A stretch of DNA of 64,000 bases from Clostridia bacterium (GTDB lineage Bacteria; Bacillota; Clostridia; Christensenellales; Aristaeellaceae). The translations under genes were made by a program, and so were the position numbers. Where the stretch lies: contig JAFRBK010000027.1 of the NCBI GenBank assembly GCA_017404985.1, positions 1 to 64,000 on the forward strand, read 5' to 3'. Of this stretch, positions 28,084 through 36,145 are shown piece after piece; the first letter of the stretch is position 1, and each line of letters starts with the position of its first letter. The notes under the pieces were generated by a model. That model searched no databases, had not been told where the DNA came from, and worked only from the letters and a program-made list of their open reading frames with translations.

Positions 28084-29292
28084 ATGAAACGAATTGTATG
28101 CCTGATGATTGCCCTCATGCTGATGCTGCCCTTTGCGGCAGCGGCGGCGGAAACCATCTCCGTAGCCTATACCTACACCTTTGAACCCGGCAACGCACTG
28201 GAGGGAGAGGGAACCGAGGCTATTACAGGGCTGCTGAACGCCATTCGGATCCGAATGGTCCGGCAGAACGGAGAAACGGACAAACTGTACCGGATCGAAC
28301 TGATTTCCGAAGGCAAGGTTGCTTTCAACCTGATGGCACAGGATACTGCCGACGGAGAATACGCTCTGGCATGCTCCCTGCTGGGAAACAACCAGCTGCG
28401 GTGCAGGAAGGAACAGATGACCTCCTTCCTGCAGACAATTGTGAAAGTGCTGGCGGACCTGAATGTGCTCAAGGGGGAAAGCCTGGAGAAAATTGACCGG
28501 CTGGCGGTGCGGGCAGGCAATATGCTGACCCGCCTGGAGAACACCACCGGGGACGACATGAGCCTGGACGGCATTGACCTGACGCCGTTTCTGCGGGCGC
28601 TGAACCGCTACGCCTCCAACGCGGAAGAAAGGGCGCTGGCTTCCGACAACACGGAATGCCCGGGGGCAGTGAAGGCACAGCATTACCAGCTGACGGAAGA
28701 GGACCTGAACGGCCTGATTGAATACGTGCTGGGCAAGGTGAAAGCGATTCCCGTGATTCAGGAGGAGCTGGCCAGCGGACGGCTGTATATCGGAAAACAG
28801 CAGATTACGGATACTTTCATCCGCCAGTTTTTCGCGGCCATGCACGGGGAGACCACCATGGATCTGTACGAAGACGAGCAGGACCAGATCGTCCGCATGG
28901 AGATCGGCTTCCCGGACCTGAAGGGGCTGGCGGAATCGCCGGAACTGGACGGGCTGGTGACCGACCCTGATTTTCTGAACTGGAGCGGCATTTCGATCCA
29001 GATCGACCGCGTCCGGGGAGAAGGCGTTGCTCTTTCCAGCCGGACCAGCATCCATCTGATGGGCCTGGAAACCGACCTGGTGGCGATTACGCTGGAGAGA
29101 ACGGAGGGGGAACCCCTGGAAATGCCGAAAGCCAAAAAGGTGCACACGGTCGGAGAACTGGACAGCGCCGAGATGTGGAAGCTGCTGAAGTCCATGGGCA
29201 ACACGATCGCGTGGAACGGGATCGACTTCATTCTGGATCTGCCGGAGGTCGTTTTCAAGCTGATTGCATCAAAATTCAGCCTGTTCAAATAA
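28084..29292 (+). CDS. Secreted protein of unknown function
   Basis: The 402-residue protein has a clear signal peptide (MKRIVCLMIALMLMLPFAAA) with cleavage near AAAA-E. No family is recognised. The mature part alternates amphipathic helices (FLQTIVKVLADLNVLKGES) and beta-like segments (TYTFEPGNALEGEG early). There is one probable extracellular Cys pair (CSLLGNNQLRC). No enzyme motif, membrane anchor or repeat is visible. AAAGGAAA precedes the ATG 56 nt after the vanW-like gene, so the two are probably co-transcribed through a weak hairpin. Its context suggests a cell-envelope role, which is inference. Confidence 0.7.
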   Translation: MKRIVCLMIALMLMLPFAAAAAETISVAYTYTFEPGNALEGEGTEAITGLLNAIRIRMVRQNGETDKLYRIELISEGKVAFNLMAQDTADGEYALACSLLGNNQLRCRKEQMTSFLQTIVKVLADLNVLKGESLEKIDRLAVRAGNMLTRLENTTGDDMSLDGIDLTPFLRALNRYASNAEERALASDNTECPGAVKAQHYQLTEEDLNGLIEYVLGKVKAIPVIQEELASGRLYIGKQQITDTFIRQFFAAMHGETTMDLYEDEQDQIVRMEIGFPDLKGLAESPELDGLVTDPDFLNWSGISIQIDRVRGEGVALSSRTSIHLMGLETDLVAITLERTEGEPLEMPKAKKVHTVGELDSAEMWKLLKSMGNTIAWNGIDFILDLPEVVFKLIASKFSLFK

Positions 29293-29430
29293 TTTTCAGA
29301 GAATCTTCACCATCTGTATGGTAAAATAAGGGAAAGAACTGCCTGATGGCAGCAAGCCATGACGACCGGAAAACATGAAGGAATGGCCGGGATGGCAATA
29401 AAGAAAAACGCAAAAGGAGGCAAAACACGG

Positions 29431-30186
29431 ATGTTTGGCAGCAAAGCAAAGGAACTTGAATCCCTTCTGGTTTCCACCAAGCTGGAACTGGAAAAAGCGA
29501 CGGAAGAAAAGAAAAAGCTGGAAAAAGACCTGGCCAGCGTCAAAGGCGAGCTTAAGCAGATGAAAGACATGGTCAACAATTCCGACGCGGCGAAGCTTGA
29601 AGCCAAGGCGAAGGAGACGATTGCGGAATATGAAGGCCTGAAGGAAATGTACAACCAGAAGATCCGCTCCTTTGACGACTCGAAGGAAGAGTCGGAGCAA
29701 TCTTTTGCGAGGGAAGCCGCCCTGAAGCGCCACCATCTGGACAACGAAATCGCCGACACCAAACAGGCAAGCCAGCAGTTTGTTTCCGAAACGGTCAGCA
29801 CTTTCAGTGAGACCTATAACTACTATCTGAACCAGATCAAGGTATTGATGGATGCGCTGAGCCAGGTGGCGGTAGAGACCGGCAAGACCCTGTTTGCCCA
29901 CGACGCGGACAACCTGAAAGTGAACTTCAGCCAGCAGATGGCGGAAACGCTGAAATCCGGCAAGGACAGCCTGGCCGGGGAAGACGGCGACCTGATCGTG
30001 ATCGGGGCCAGCGAGGAAGACATGGACATGCTGGAAATCCGCTCCACGGAACCGGACGCAGAAGCTCCCGTGGAAATCCCGGAAACCGATGCTGAAGGCA
30101 GCACGGAAGAAGCCGGCGGAGAGAAAGCGGGAGAAATCTCGGAAGAGACAGCGGAAGAGATCGCAGACGAACTGCGGGACAGCTGA
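29431..30186 (+). CDS. Cytoplasmic coiled-coil protein of unknown function
   Basis: The 251-residue protein has no signal peptide. Residues 8-50 form a continuous Lys/Glu coiled coil (ELEKATEEKKKLEKDLASV). A mixed helical part follows, with a conserved-looking segment SETYNYYLNQIKVLMDALSQ near residue 135. The last 65 residues are Glu/Ala-rich and disordered (AEAPVEIPETDAEGSTEE). AAAAGGAGG lies 10 nt before ATG 29431; in-frame ATGs upstream have no such site. The architecture recalls DivIVA-like or scaffold proteins, but I see no DivIVA N-terminal motif. It is convergent with the chromate-transporter genes. Confidence 0.7.
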   Translation: MFGSKAKELESLLVSTKLELEKATEEKKKLEKDLASVKGELKQMKDMVNNSDAAKLEAKAKETIAEYEGLKEMYNQKIRSFDDSKEESEQSFAREAALKRHHLDNEIADTKQASQQFVSETVSTFSETYNYYLNQIKVLMDALSQVAVETGKTLFAHDADNLKVNFSQQMAETLKSGKDSLAGEDGDLIVIGASEEDMDMLEIRSTEPDAEAPVEIPETDAEGSTEEAGGEKAGEISEETAEEIADELRDS

Positions 30187-30213
30187 CGGCTCTTTCGGAA
30201 AAGCGGCAACCGG

Positions 30214-30780
30214 TCAGAATACCCCAAGGAGTCCCAGGAAAAGGCCGGCCACCCCGCAGGCCAGCATGACAGCAACGGGGTTCAGCCTGAATTTTCGCAA
30301 AACGAAGAAAGCAACGGTAAACAAGGCCGCGCCAGCCCAGTTGAAACGGCTCCATGAGACCATGGAACGGCTTCCGAAGGTGACCTGAAGCAGCATGTTC
30401 GTTCCGGCGGAAAGGATCAGGGCAACCACGGCGGGCCGCAGGCTGCCGAGTACGCTTTGCAGGACCGGGAGTTCCCGATAGCGGCGATAGACCCAGGCCA
30501 GCAGGGAAACGATGACCAGGGAAGGCAGCACATCCCCGACGGTGGCGGCAACAGCGCCCGGAATGCCGGCGACTTTCAGGCCGACAAAGGTGGCGCCGTT
30601 GACCGCGATCGGCCCGGGCGTCATTTCGGCAATGGTTGCCAGGTCCAAGAACTCCGTTTCCGTTAGCCAGCCATGCAGATCCACGACCTGGCTCTGAATC
30701 AGCGGGATGGCGGCATAGCCGCCGCCGACAGAGAACAGACCGATCTGAAGAAAACTGAGAAAAAGCTGAAGAAGGATCAT
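30214..30780 (-). CDS. Chromate transporter subunit, single-domain CHR (second of pair)
   Basis: This is a 188-residue membrane protein with one CHR domain. The N-terminus has FLQIGLFSVGGGYAAIPLIQ and the motif TPGPIAVNGATFVGLKVAGI. Short CHR proteins work as heteromeric pairs, equivalent to the two halves of long ChrA. The start overlaps the first subunit's stop by 4 nt (ATGA), so the pair is translationally coupled. Family members export chromate in exchange for protons or sulfate, but in most anaerobes the true substrate is unproven. Confidence 0.9.
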   Translation of the reverse strand: MILLQLFLSFLQIGLFSVGGGYAAIPLIQSQVVDLHGWLTETEFLDLATIAEMTPGPIAVNGATFVGLKVAGIPGAVAATVGDVLPSLVIVSLLAWVYRRYRELPVLQSVLGSLRPAVVALILSAGTNMLLQVTFGSRSMVSWSRFNWAGAALFTVAFFVLRKFRLNPVAVMLACGVAGLFLGLLGVF

Positions 30781-31406
30781 GCAGCGGTCCCTCCTTTACG
30801 GCGGAGAAGCGCGAGGAAGATTCCGACAAGTGCAGCGGCCAGGATGATCCAGATGACATTTGCCTTCAGGAAGAAGGCCGCAGCAAAAGCAGCGGCCATG
30901 ACCATGCAATGGATCCATTCCTTCGAACGAACCACCTTCACTGCCAGGCTGACAGCAACATCGAGGATGACCGCCGCCACACCGGACTGCATTCCTTTCA
31001 GCGCATAAGCGACATACCGGTTCGCGGCAAACCGCTGATAGAACAGGGAGATGACAGAAAAAATCACCATGGGGGGAAGGATAGTGCCGAAGACCGCTGA
31101 AAGCATGCCGGCAAAGCCGGCGACTTTCCATCCTACCTGGATGGCTGCATTGACGGCGATGGGGCCGGGCGCAGACTGAGCCAGCGCCGTCATATCCAGC
31201 ATTTCCTGCTCCTCCAGCCAGCGCAACTGATCCACAAACCTTCGTTTCATAAATGTTACAATGACAAAACCGCCGCCGAAGGTGAAGGCGCTGATATACA
31301 GCATGCTGCAAAACAGGATCCAGCATGCGCGGCCTTTTTCCGGAAGAGGCGCAGGATGCTTTTCATCCGGGCTTTTGCCCGCGCCGCGAGGCTGCATGTT
31401 CAACAC
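30777..31406 (-). CDS. Chromate transporter subunit, single-domain CHR (first of pair)
   Basis: This 209-residue membrane protein has a hydrophilic N-terminus of 28 residues, then LFCSMLYISAFTFGGGFVIV and the CHR motif SAPGPIAVNAAIQVGWKVAG. Five to six membrane segments are predicted. Start is GTG 31406 with AAAGGAG 6 nt upstream. The partner subunit overlaps downstream. The 97-nt gap to the upstream fusion gene has no clear terminator, so the three genes may share a transcript. Confidence 0.9.
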   Translation of the reverse strand: MLNMQPRGAGKSPDEKHPAPLPEKGRACWILFCSMLYISAFTFGGGFVIVTFMKRRFVDQLRWLEEQEMLDMTALAQSAPGPIAVNAAIQVGWKVAGFAGMLSAVFGTILPPMVIFSVISLFYQRFAANRYVAYALKGMQSGVAAVILDVAVSLAVKVVRSKEWIHCMVMAAAFAAAFFLKANVIWIILAAALVGIFLALLRRKGGTAA

Positions 31407-31503
31407 TCCAGGCTCCTTTCAGCAGGATCTCCCCGCATTCACACCGGGAAAAAACCGAAAGGCGGGCTAGGCGGCTTTTTCCGGATCCGCGGGGCATCAT
31501 CCG

Positions 31504-34098
31504 TCAAGATTCGCTGTTCTTCAGCATTCGGCGAAGGCCGCTCCTGGTGGGCTCCCGATGGGGCTGAAGCTCCGGCAGGTCAAATTCCCATGAGGTGGAG
31601 GCATTGATCACCGGGATGCCGAAATATTCCCGCTCCCGGACGAAACCAACCCCGTTATAGGACTGGTGGACATGGCCGTGGACCATGACGGCAGGATGAT
31701 ACTTTTCCAGCAGGGGGCCGAAGCATTCAAAGCCCCGGTGGGTTCGGTTATCCTGGTCGCCGAGGCCCAGGATCGGGGAATGGGTCAACAGAATATCAAA
31801 ACCCCCGGTGCGCCGCAGCAGCCCCCGAAGGGAGGCGATTCTGCGGCGCATTTCCTTTTCCGTATACATATTTTGCGCGTCCGGCCGATAACGGATGGAA
31901 CCGCCGAGGCCTAAAATCCGGACACCATTCACAAGCACTACCTTTCCATCCGCACACAGGCAGCCCTCCGGCGGCTTTTTTTCATAGCAGTCGTCGTGGT
32001 TGCCATGCACATAAACAATGGGCGCATTGGTAAAGCAGGTCATGAAAGACAGGTAGGCAGGAGGAAGGTCGCCGGCGGAGAGAATCAGCTCCACTCCATT
32101 CAGCGCTTCCCGGCACCGGTCTCCCCAGAGCTTCGGGGAGGGTTCATCCGAAATGGCCAGCACTCGCATACGTTTCCAGTCCCACTTTCTGTTCCAGCTG
32201 AATGCTGAAAGCTCGGGCGTCAGCTCCCCGCGGATGCCCTGAAGGCGGACCAGCGGGCGGGCTGTCTCAATCAGTTCCTCTTCCGCAGGGAAGGAACCGA
32301 CGATGTTATCCATCAGATAATCCATGCACATGATTTCTGCAGGCGTCAGGCGGCGGTCCTCACTGCAGCGCAGGGCGCCGCTCTGGTCCCGCAATTCCCC
32401 TTCAAAGGGCGAGAAGGAACCTTCCTTCATCTCCTGGCGGAAATGGTTGATCAGGCGGACGGAATAGGAATCCATCCGGGAAGAGAAAGCGACATCCAGA
32501 ATATCGGAACCGAGCCCCCACCAATAGTTCGTGACCCGCTGTTTTCCTTCCGCGGAGAAGGTGCCGTCCAGAATGCGCTCTATCATTAACCGGTAGAAAG
32601 GCCCCCAGCGGGGAATCAGGGTTGCGATGCTGATGATTTCTGAGCCATTTCGCAGATACAGGCCGTAATCCCGGGCCGTATGGTTCGGGGCGGTGATGTC
32701 CCGGTTGCAGACCACCCGGATTTCAGGATCCAGAAAAGGAGTGACTGCGTCGAAATTGGCGGCAGAGAACCAGTTCAGATAGATCCGGGCAGAAGGATTG
32801 ACCATCCGGGCACCCAGGGCGAAGGCATTTGCGGCGGAAGGCGTGCCATAAATCGGGAAATCCGCGATATAGCCGATTTTTCCGTTTTTCGAGAGAATGC
32901 CGGCCGCCATGCCCATCAGGAACTTGGCCTCATAAAACCGGATATAGTAGTTCCGGATGTTCGTATAATTGGAAAGCAGGGAACAGCAGAGGAACTTGAC
33001 CTCCGGATGCTCCAGCGCTGGCTCAATCGTACTGTTCAGCATGACGGGGGAAGTGGCAAAGAAGGCGGTGTATCCGTCAGCAATCAGGGAGGAAACGGTA
33101 TCTTCGAAATCAGCGCGGGAGGGAACCACACGGACCGTGGTCTCCAGCTTGCTTCCAAGCTTTTCCTCCGCTTCCAGGCGGCCCAGGTTATGCCAGTAGT
33201 TCCAGCCTGAATCTTCGATGGACCGGTTGAAAAGGAAAGCGGCCTTGACTTTGGAAGGGCGGAACAGCGCATTCAGCAGCAGGGGAGCGGGCTTTTCGGG
33301 GTCCATGACCAGGTTGACACGGCCGCTCCGCAGCTCAAACTCCCGGGCCATCAGGCGAATGCGGTCGCGGGTTTTTTCCAGGTCTTCATCCCGAACCGCC
33401 AGATAGCTGAAAGCAGTCAGATAGGTCAGGAAGGCATCCCCCGTCGGAAGGCAGGGCTTGTCCTTCATCTCTTCCAGATAGGCCGCGTGGAAATAATGGT
33501 AGATTTTCCGCAGGGAAAGAATCTCATCCTCTGTCCAGGCGTCGCCGGCACGCATTCCCGGCAGGGAAACCAGCTTCTGGTAAGAGCCGGGGCGGGTGCA
33601 GTAAATGGCGTAAAGGCCGGTGGCTTTGGTGAATTCAAAGTATTCAAAACAGGCAATGACTTCCGGATCATCCGACCGCTCCGGAATTACGCGGGTGACA
33701 TCCGCCTCCAGGTCCAGCGCGCCCATGGACTTCATGACAGAGGTGCGCTTATTACCTTCAATGACATAGTAATTGCCGAGGTATTCCAGCGCGATGATGG
33801 GCATGTTGACGCCTTCCTGCTCCACGCTTTCATACAGGCGCTCCCATTTGACGGCGAACTCGCTGCCGGCTTCCAGAATGGGCATGAAGTTTCCGGCAAA
33901 GGCATAGGAGCGGCCGGACGATACGGAGCCGACAATGCGCTCTACCGGGACAGAAATGATTCCCAGAGACTGCCTGGTCAGCTGGGCAAGATTAGGGACT
34001 TTATCCTCCAGGACGGGAAGGTAGGGATCCGCATTGGCCTGAATGGCAGCCGAATAAACCCGAAGCCCTTCCCGACGGGCTTTACCATAATGATCCAT
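31504..34098 (-). CDS. Three-part fusion: ParB-like domain, BMP/PnrA-type binding domain, metallophosphoesterase
   Basis: The 864-residue chain has no signal peptide or membrane helix, so it should be cytoplasmic. Residues about 30-150 resemble a ParB/sulfiredoxin-like fold, with VIEGNKRTSVMKSMGA (EGNKR at 114-118). Residues about 283-600 are a basic-membrane-protein (PnrA/Med-like) ligand-binding domain, recognisable by KIGYIADFPIYGTPSAANAF and ALGARMVNPSARIYLNW. Residues 644-850 are a calcineurin-like phosphoesterase: SDEPS in place of the usual DxH, AGDLPP, VHGNHDD, LTHSPILGLGD and HGHVHQ. Start is ATG 34098, with TTGGAGG 5 nt upstream. BMP proteins normally bind nucleosides outside the membrane. 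It is divergent from purC, so a purine-linked sensor-effector is plausible but unproven. Confidence 0.85.
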   Translation of the reverse strand: MDHYGKARREGLRVYSAAIQANADPYLPVLEDKVPNLAQLTRQSLGIISVPVERIVGSVSSGRSYAFAGNFMPILEAGSEFAVKWERLYESVEQEGVNMPIIALEYLGNYYVIEGNKRTSVMKSMGALDLEADVTRVIPERSDDPEVIACFEYFEFTKATGLYAIYCTRPGSYQKLVSLPGMRAGDAWTEDEILSLRKIYHYFHAAYLEEMKDKPCLPTGDAFLTYLTAFSYLAVRDEDLEKTRDRIRLMAREFELRSGRVNLVMDPEKPAPLLLNALFRPSKVKAAFLFNRSIEDSGWNYWHNLGRLEAEEKLGSKLETTVRVVPSRADFEDTVSSLIADGYTAFFATSPVMLNSTIEPALEHPEVKFLCCSLLSNYTNIRNYYIRFYEAKFLMGMAAGILSKNGKIGYIADFPIYGTPSAANAFALGARMVNPSARIYLNWFSAANFDAVTPFLDPEIRVVCNRDITAPNHTARDYGLYLRNGSEIISIATLIPRWGPFYRLMIERILDGTFSAEGKQRVTNYWWGLGSDILDVAFSSRMDSYSVRLINHFRQEMKEGSFSPFEGELRDQSGALRCSEDRRLTPAEIMCMDYLMDNIVGSFPAEEELIETARPLVRLQGIRGELTPELSAFSWNRKWDWKRMRVLAISDEPSPKLWGDRCREALNGVELILSAGDLPPAYLSFMTCFTNAPIVYVHGNHDDCYEKKPPEGCLCADGKVVLVNGVRILGLGGSIRYRPDAQNMYTEKEMRRRIASLRGLLRRTGGFDILLTHSPILGLGDQDNRTHRGFECFGPLLEKYHPAVMVHGHVHQSYNGVGFVREREYFGIPVINASTSWEFDLPELQPHREPTRSGLRRMLKNSES

Positions 34099-34152
34099 GA
34101 AAACCTCCAAGGTGCTTGTATGCTTACTTACGGGCGGAATGCCCACTTTTTT

Positions 34153-34181
34153 ATTCTACCTCATTTCCGAACCTTTGTCAC
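34153..34181 (-). promoter_or_regulatory. Promoter for the ParB-like/BMP/phosphoesterase gene
   Basis: Minus strand: GTGACA (34181-34176), 17 nt, TAGAAT (34158-34153), 55 nt before the ATG. A PurR-box-like sequence overlaps the spacer. Confidence 0.65.
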
Positions 34182-34200
34182 CTGAACGAATCCGAACGAT
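34163..34200. promoter_or_regulatory. Two PurR-box-like sequences between purC and the fusion gene
   Basis: ATTTCCGAACCTT (34163-34175) and GAATCCGAACGAT (34188-34200) match the Bacillus PurR box AWWWCCGAACWWT at 12 and 11 of 13 positions, with the CCGAAC core intact. They are direct repeats 25 bp apart; the Bacillus pair is inverted. They lie upstream of the purC promoter and over the fusion-gene promoter. Confidence 0.4.
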
Positions 34201-34269
34201 CCGCTGAAAGCCAGGAACAACGTGCGGGTTTTGTCAAAATTGGGAAGAGGACGGCACGTTTTGACACTC

Positions 34270-34298
34270 TTGAGAAATAACGCAAAAAATGCTAAACT
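34270..34298 (+). promoter_or_regulatory. Promoter for purC
   Basis: TTGAGA (34270-34275), 17 nt, TAAACT (34293-34298) with a TGC extended -10. A stronger-looking TTGACA at 34261 has no -10 at a suitable distance. Confidence 0.65.
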
Positions 34299-34328
34299 GA
34301 TCCATACTCTGAAATGGAGGAACGGTGT

Positions 34329-35045
34329 ATGCCTGAAATCGGATCCATTTTGCGGGAAGGCAAGGGAAAGAAGGTTTACGCCACGGACGATCCCGACAAA
34401 GCTATTGTCTTTTTTAAGGACGAGGCGATGGCTTTTCACGGCCTGAAACGGGGAAGGATTCTCGGGAAAGGCGAAGTTAACAACGCAGTATGCGAACATT
34501 TATACACCCTCCTTCAGCAGCATGGGATTGAAACCCATTTTATAGAAAGAATTGATGCACGGCACAGCCTGGTCAAGCGATGCGAAATGCTTCCCTTTGC
34601 AGTCAAAATCCGCAACAGGGTTGCAGGGACGCTGCATACACGGACGGGGCTGCCGGTGGGCATGAAGCTGGATGCGCCGGTGGTGGAATTCACGCTGAAG
34701 GAATCAGAGATGGAGGATGATCCCCTGGTGAACCACACCCATATTTATGCCATGAAAGCGGCGACTCCGGAGGAAATGGATGAAATTACCAGGATAAGCC
34801 TGAAGATTGACGACATCCTGACCGCTTACATGAAGGAGATCAATATCGAACTGATTGACTTCAAAATGGAATTCGGACGTTACAAAGGGCGGATCCTGCT
34901 GGCGGACGAGATCACGCCGGACACAGCGCGCTTCTGGGACAGCAGCACCCATGAGCCGCTGGATATTGACCGCTTCAGAAGAGATATGGACCATGTGGCC
35001 GAAGCATATCAGGAAGTATTCCACCGGATGATGGGGGTAGGATGA
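34329..35045 (+). CDS. purC: SAICAR synthetase (phosphoribosylaminoimidazole-succinocarboxamide synthase)
   Basis: The enzyme joins aspartate to CAIR in purine synthesis, using ATP. The 238 residues are the normal bacterial length. Motifs are REGKGKKVYATDDPD (ATP loop), FKDEAMAF, KGEVNNAVCEHLY, EMLPFAVKIRNRVAGT, IDFKMEFGRYKGRILLADE and the substrate-binding TPDTARFWD. Start is ATG 34329 with TGGAGG 8 nt upstream. It is alone here, away from other pur genes. It overlaps the next gene by 4 nt (ATGA), although that gene encodes a secreted enzyme. Confidence 0.96.
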   Translation: MPEIGSILREGKGKKVYATDDPDKAIVFFKDEAMAFHGLKRGRILGKGEVNNAVCEHLYTLLQQHGIETHFIERIDARHSLVKRCEMLPFAVKIRNRVAGTLHTRTGLPVGMKLDAPVVEFTLKESEMEDDPLVNHTHIYAMKAATPEEMDEITRISLKIDDILTAYMKEINIELIDFKMEFGRYKGRILLADEITPDTARFWDSSTHEPLDIDRFRRDMDHVAEAYQEVFHRMMGVG

Positions 35046-36004
35046 AAACGAAATGGTTCAGGGGCCTGGCATGTCTGATTGCAGCGGTGCTTCTGATTGC
35101 TGCCGTTTATGCAGCTGAAGCGGAAGGCGAGTTTCCGGAACTGAATGAAGACGGTTTTCTGGATTCCGGAGAATTTGTATACGAGAATCCGGAGGACGGC
35201 ATCTGGCGCTACGCGAGCGACACGCTGAAAATTGAGATCTTCCGTCGGGAACAGAAAAAGCCGGCACGGGTCTGGTATGAGGCAGAGATCTGGTGTGCCG
35301 AGGGAAGCGAAATGCCCCATATGGTTCCCAACAACCCGGAAAAATGGTTCGCGAACAAGAACGCGGACTATCCCTATAAAATCTGCCGGAAAACCGGTAC
35401 CGTCCTGGCGGTGAACAGCGACTACTGCCAGACAAGGATGCAGCAGAAGATCAAGGTTGGAATCATTATCCGGAACGGCGTGATATACAGCGACAAAACC
35501 CTGCCGGCCAAGGCCAGCAAGTTTCCGAACCTGGACTGCATGGCCCTGTTCCCGGACGGAGACATGCAGGTATACTACAGCAACGAGAAGACCGCACAGG
35601 AATACCTGGACGACGGAGCGCGGGACGTGCTGGCTTTCGGTCCCTGGATGATCCGGGACGGGGAAATGAATACCAAGGCACTGGAAAAGTACGGCAAAAG
35701 CAAGGCGCCCCGAACAGCGGTGGGCATGGTGGAGAAGGGACACTATTTCTTCATGATGCTGGAGGGCCGGATCAAGCGGTCCCAGGGGGACAGCATCCAG
35801 TTCCTGGCGGAAAAGCTGCAGGAGAAAGGGTGCCAGACCGCTTTCAACCTGGACGGCGGCGACACATGCACCATCGTGTTCATGGGACGCCAGCTGTGCA
35901 AGATGACTGACGACGGAAACGGCAAGCGCTCCGGACGCAGGACCAGCGATATTCTGGGGGTTGGAACCTCAGACCTGCTGCCTTCCCTGGATGATCCCTT
36001 TTAA
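35042..36004 (+). CDS. Secreted phosphodiester glycosidase (NAGPA-domain) protein
   Basis: This is a 320-residue exported protein. The signal peptide (GLACLIAAVLLIAAVYAAEA) is followed by a domain of the phosphodiester-alpha-GlcNAcase (NAGPA) type. Its marks are AVNSDYCQTR, VGIIIRNGVIYSD, LAFGPWMIRDGE, PRTAVGMVEKGHYFFMMLEG and AFNLDGGDTCTIVFMG. The family cleaves sugar-phosphodiester bonds and is often found on cell-wall or biofilm material. It is a clear paralogue of the C-terminal third of the protein at 57893. It begins 4 nt inside purC and ends at a terminator. Substrate is unknown. Confidence 0.85.
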   Translation: MKTKWFRGLACLIAAVLLIAAVYAAEAEGEFPELNEDGFLDSGEFVYENPEDGIWRYASDTLKIEIFRREQKKPARVWYEAEIWCAEGSEMPHMVPNNPEKWFANKNADYPYKICRKTGTVLAVNSDYCQTRMQQKIKVGIIIRNGVIYSDKTLPAKASKFPNLDCMALFPDGDMQVYYSNEKTAQEYLDDGARDVLAFGPWMIRDGEMNTKALEKYGKSKAPRTAVGMVEKGHYFFMMLEGRIKRSQGDSIQFLAEKLQEKGCQTAFNLDGGDTCTIVFMGRQLCKMTDDGNGKRSGRRTSDILGVGTSDLLPSLDDPF

Positions 36005-36037
36005 ATCGGAAAAAGGCGGAAAAACAACGAAAAAAAC

Positions 36038-36073
36038 AGCCCGGGAAAACAGTTGCAAATCCCCGGGCTTTTA
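36038..36073 (+). terminator. Intrinsic terminator after the NAGPA-domain gene
   Basis: AGCCCGGG (36038-36045) and CCCGGGCT (36062-36069) form the stem, followed by TTTTA. Its loop contains the -35 of the next promoter. Confidence 0.8.
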
Positions 36074-36082
36074 TGATACAAT
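36053..36082 (+). promoter_or_regulatory. Promoter for tig, embedded in the terminator
   Basis: TTGCAA (36053-36058) lies in the hairpin loop. After an 18-nt spacer that includes the right stem arm comes TACAAT (36077-36082). The tig ATG is 63 nt further on. Confidence 0.65.
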
Positions 36083-36145
36083 CGCATTCGGTGTTTTATG
36101 CGCACCGAGGAAAGATGTCGACCAGACACAGGAGGAAAATATTGC

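Noticed and set aside
31407..31503. Terminator between the BMP fusion gene and the chromate-transporter genes
   Set aside because: T-rich tracts are present on the minus strand, but no stem of useful length precedes them.
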